Of a stretch of 8,930 nt of DNA, positions 6,210 through 8,930 are shown piece by piece. How positions within the stretch are numbered: position 1 is the stretch's first letter; every line of letters starts with the position of its first letter. A program made the position numbers and the translations under genes. Origin of the DNA: M3007 sp964630705 (GTDB taxonomy: Bacteria; Bacteroidota; Bacteroidia; Chitinophagales; Saprospiraceae); NCBI GenBank assembly GCA_964630705.1, contig CAZVZH010000189.1:1-8930 (forward strand), given 5' to 3'. The notes beneath the pieces were generated by a model. The model saw nothing but the letters and a program-made list of their open reading frames with translations, searched no databases and had not been told where the DNA came from.

Positions 6210-8930
6210 ATGAAACGCCTGCCCGCTCTGCTGTTCCTGCTCGCAATTTTAGCCTCCGTGCTGTTGGCGCAACTGCGCACCGACAGCACGGTTTTTTTTA
6301 AAATCGATGCGCTGGTTGAACGGGAAGATTTTTCTGAACTCCCAAAAATACTCGTGCGCGATACCGCGGCTGCGCCGGCTTATTGGGCATATTTCTGCGA
6401 TCAGGTAAAAATCCGGGCCGAGTGGTATTACGACCAGGACACGATGTTCGTCCCGGCCATCCAATTGCTCGACCAGGCCTTGCAAACGCTCGGCCGCGCC
6501 GGCCGGGCCGATTCCCTGGGCACCGCCCGCCTTTGGGTGTGGAAAGCCCGTTCGCACCGCGATCTCGAACAATACTCCGACGCGCTGGAGGCCTACAACC
6601 GGGCGCTCCGTATCTACGAAATCCACCGCTTCAATGCCCCCATTGTCGCCTATGCCTACAATAACGCCGCTCAGGTGCACATCCGCCGGCAAAACTATGC
6701 CCAGGCCAACCAGTACCTCGAGGCAGCGCTGCAGAGCGACTCCACCGGCTACGATCTGCTTTCCATCTACAGCCAGCTGGCCAACAATGCTTACTGGCAA
6801 GACAGCCTCGACCTGGCCTGGCGCTATTTCCAACTTGGGCAGGCAGTTCCGGGCGAAGGCAGCTCGCGGGCTGCGCTGCAGTCGGTTGGGGCCGACCTGC
6901 TGCTCCGGCGCGGCCGCTATCCGGAGGCGGCCAGTTTGATTCGGCTCAGCCTGAACTACTACTACGACCAACCGGAGGAAGGCGAAAACCGCATCCGTTG
7001 TTACGCGACCTTGTCTACCCTGGCTGCCCGCCAGGGAAAGTGGGCTGAAGCCGAGGCGTTTTTTAAAAAAGCCGAAGCGGAAGGCCGTATTTATTTTAAA
7101 AATGGGAAAAGCCGCGAGCTGGCCAAACTCTACACCGAATGGGGCGATATGCTGGCCGACGCCGGTCGGGCGCCGGGCGCGCGGGAAGCCTACCAGCGCG
7201 GCCTGGTTCAGGCATTTCCGAATTTCAACGACCTTGACCCGGCGGTCAACCCCGGGCTAGAGGAGGTACCCCTGGAGCTCTGGGCCATGCAAGCACCGGC
7301 TAGCAAAGCCGCGCTCTTGTTGCAGCAGCCGACCGCAGACAACCGGCGCGCCGCGGCCCATTGTTTCGACCTGGCTTTCGCCGCCGCCGAGCGCCTGCGC
7401 CGCACCTACGGCGCCGACGACGCTAAAATTTTCCAGGCCCGCCGCAACTACAACCTCCGCCGTGAAGCCGCGCTCAACCTCTGGGAATGGTACCGCCAAA
7501 GCGGCGATGCCCGCCTGCTCGAGCGCCTTTTTTTGCTCCTGGAAAACAACCGCGCCAACGCCCTGCGCGACGCCCTGGGCCAGCAGCGCGCCCTGGCCCT
7601 CAGCAGCGTACCCGACAGCCTGCTGCAACGCGAGGAGCAACTTCGCCTCGACCTTGCCAGCCTGAAAGCCGACATCCAAAACCGCCGGAGCGCCGGCAAC
7701 GCCACCGCCTTGCTCGAGCGTGAAAGCACGCGGCTGCAAATCCTGTACGACGCCCTGCTCCGGCAATTGAAATCGGAGTTCGGTCAATTCCGCGACTACC
7801 TCGAAGCGGGGCAAACGGCCGGCCTGGCCGACATCCGCGCGGCGCTGCCCGACAGCGCCGTGTTGCTCAGCTGGTTCGACGCGGGCGACCGCTACCTCTG
7901 CCTGGCCTTGCGCCGCAACGGCCTTTTCGGTTTTGAAACGCCCCGCGATTCGGCGCTGGAACAGGCTGTGTTAAATTTTCAAACTGCCTTGTCGGACAAA
8001 GCGGCGCAGGAGCGCGACCCCGCCGTTTTTTTCGCCGCCGCCTGGTTTTTAAAACAACGCTTGTTGCCCGACTCCATCCTCAGGGGTACGAACGCTCTGG
8101 CCATCGCGCCCGACGGCGCCCTGGCCTATCTGCCCGTGGAGGTTTTGCTAACTCAGCCGCACCGCGGGCCGTACAGCACGGCGCCCTATTTGTTGCGCAG
8201 CCACCGGGTGCAGTACCTCTGGTCGGCCGCCTTGCTGGCAGCGCCGAAGGGTGCGCGGGAAAGCCGGTCGGAATGGCTTCAGGTAGCGCCCTTCGTACCA
8301 GCGGGGCGCCGGGGCTTGGCGCCGTTGCCGAACAGCCTGCGGGAGTTGCCGGAAGATGGCCCTTCGGAGGTTTGGCAGGGCGAACAAGCCGTGGCGGGCG
8401 CCTTTTTGGAGCAAGCGGCGAACTATGGCTTGTTGCACCTTTCCACCCATGCGCACGCCGGCGGCGGCGCCGAGCCGGGCATCGAAATGTACGACCGGGC
8501 GGTGGGTTTGTCTGAAATTTACGGGCAGCGTTTGCAGGCCCAACTGGTGGCCCTGAGCGCCTGCGAGACGAGCACGGGCGCTTTCGCCGGCGGCGAGGGC
8601 GTGCTGAGTCTGGCCCGTGCCTTCGCCTATGCCGGCGCGCAAAGCCTGGTAGCCAGCTATTGGTCGGTACCCGACCGCTCGACGGCCGATTTGTTCACGG
8701 AGTTTTACCGGCAGCTGGGCGCCGGCCAAACCCGTTCGGAGGCGCTGCGGCAGGCCAAACTGGCGCTGTTGCGGCAGGCAGGGCCCGATGCGCGCAAGGC
8801 GCCGTTTTACTGGGCGGCGTTTACTTTGTCGGGGGCGGACGGGCCGGTGGAGCTGCCTGTTGGGCGAGCTTATTTTTGGTGGGTTCTGGCGCTGGGTTTA
8901 GCTGCCGGGCTGTTGGGCTGGTGGTGGTGG
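6210..8930 (+). CDS. Exported TPR-CHAT domain caspase-like protease (3' end cut by window)
   Basis: Translation from ATG 6210 stays open for 907 codons to the window edge without a stop. A signal peptide covers about 1-20 ('LLFLLAILASVLLAQ'). TPR-like helical repeats fill about 60-420, for example 'YSDALEAYNRALRIYE' and 'NYAQANQYLEAAL'. A charged helical linker at about 470-535 leads to a CHAT domain at about 541-876. The caspase-type His is in 'LLHLSTHAHA' (His747) and the Cys in 'LVALSACETSTG' (Cys785). These are followed by the family signature 'GEGVLSLARAFAYAGAQSLV' and 'YWSVPDRSTADLF', and the domain ends near 'FYWAAFTLSG'. A C-terminal hydrophobic, Trp-rich helix begins at 888. Both catalytic residues are present, so it is predicted to be an active cysteine peptidase of clan CD. 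With a signal peptide and a C-terminal helix, TPRs and CHAT should face the periplasm. It lies 28 bp after the PKD/Ig-like gene and is probably co-transcribed with it. Its substrate is unknown. Confidence 0.9.
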   Translation, partial: MKRLPALLFLLAILASVLLAQLRTDSTVFFKIDALVEREDFSELPKILVRDTAAAPAYWAYFCDQVKIRAEWYYDQDTMFVPAIQLLDQALQTLGRAGRADSLGTARLWVWKARSHRDLEQYSDALEAYNRALRIYEIHRFNAPIVAYAYNNAAQVHIRRQNYAQANQYLEAALQSDSTGYDLLSIYSQLANNAYWQDSLDLAWRYFQLGQAVPGEGSSRAALQSVGADLLLRRGRYPEAASLIRLSLNYYYDQPEEGENRIRCYATLSTLAARQGKWAEAEAFFKKAEAEGRIYFKNGKSRELAKLYTEWGDMLADAGRAPGAREAYQRGLVQAFPNFNDLDPAVNPGLEEVPLELWAMQAPASKAALLLQQPTADNRRAAAHCFDLAFAAAERLRRTYGADDAKIFQARRNYNLRREAALNLWEWYRQSGDARLLERLFLLLENNRANALRDALGQQRALALSSVPDSLLQREEQLRLDLASLKADIQNRRSAGNATALLERESTRLQILYDALLRQLKSEFGQFRDYLEAGQTAGLADIRAALPDSAVLLSWFDAGDRYLCLALRRNGLFGFETPRDSALEQAVLNFQTALSDKAAQERDPAVFFAAAWFLKQRLLPDSILRGTNALAIAPDGALAYLPVEVLLTQPHRGPYSTAPYLLRSHRVQYLWSAALLAAPKGARESRSEWLQVAPFVPAGRRGLAPLPNSLRELPEDGPSEVWQGEQAVAGAFLEQAANYGLLHLSTHAHAGGGAEPGIEMYDRAVGLSEIYGQRLQAQLVALSACETSTGAFAGGEGVLSLARAFAYAGAQSLVASYWSVPDRSTADLFTEFYRQLGAGQTRSEALRQAKLALLRQAGPDARKAPFYWAAFTLSGADGPVELPVGRAYFWWVLALGLAAGLLGWWWW

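Overview
The window looks like part of a GC-rich member of the Bacteroidota, probably related to Saprospiraceae (Lewinella/Haliscomenobacter-like). This is inferred from protein style: PKD and Ig-like surface domains, a 'HDPN' repeat domain, a PF13568-like outer-membrane barrel, a TPR-CHAT protease, start codons without clear Shine-Dalgarno sequences, and one perfect Bacteroidetes-type -7 box. The run of exactly 100 N inside one gene marks a draft or metagenome assembly. No rRNA, tRNA, CRISPR array, integrase or transposase gene was seen.

Layout. On the minus strand, transcribed right to left, lie an ECF-type sigma factor (825-1397) and, 9 bp downstream, a membrane-anchored TPR protein with an anti-sigma-like cytoplasmic head (69-815). 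A 144-bp divergent intergenic region (1398-1541) separates them from four plus-strand genes. These are a secreted protein with an eight-cysteine C-terminal domain (1542-2153), a PKD/HDPN-repeat protein ending in a probable outer-membrane beta-barrel (2271-4298), a diverged paralogue ending in a transmembrane helix and interrupted by the assembly gap (4420-6181), and an exported TPR-CHAT caspase-like protease that runs off the right edge (6210 to beyond 8930). Two structured non-coding elements punctuate the plus-strand genes. One is a 23-bp-arm inverted repeat overlapping a perfect -7 box (2179-2235). The other is a 93-bp MITE/REP-like palindromic element (4311-4403).

Working model (inference). 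The sigma/anti-sigma pair could sense an envelope signal through the periplasmic TPRs and control the divergent genes. All four plus-strand products carry signal peptides or N-terminal membrane segments. The CHAT protease appears to face the periplasm, where it could reach the TPR half of the anti-sigma protein, the two PKD paralogues and the cysteine-rich protein. The cysteine-rich protein and the exported CHAT enzyme beside a dedicated sigma/anti-sigma pair are the most noteworthy aspects. Whether they form one functional system cannot be decided from a single window.
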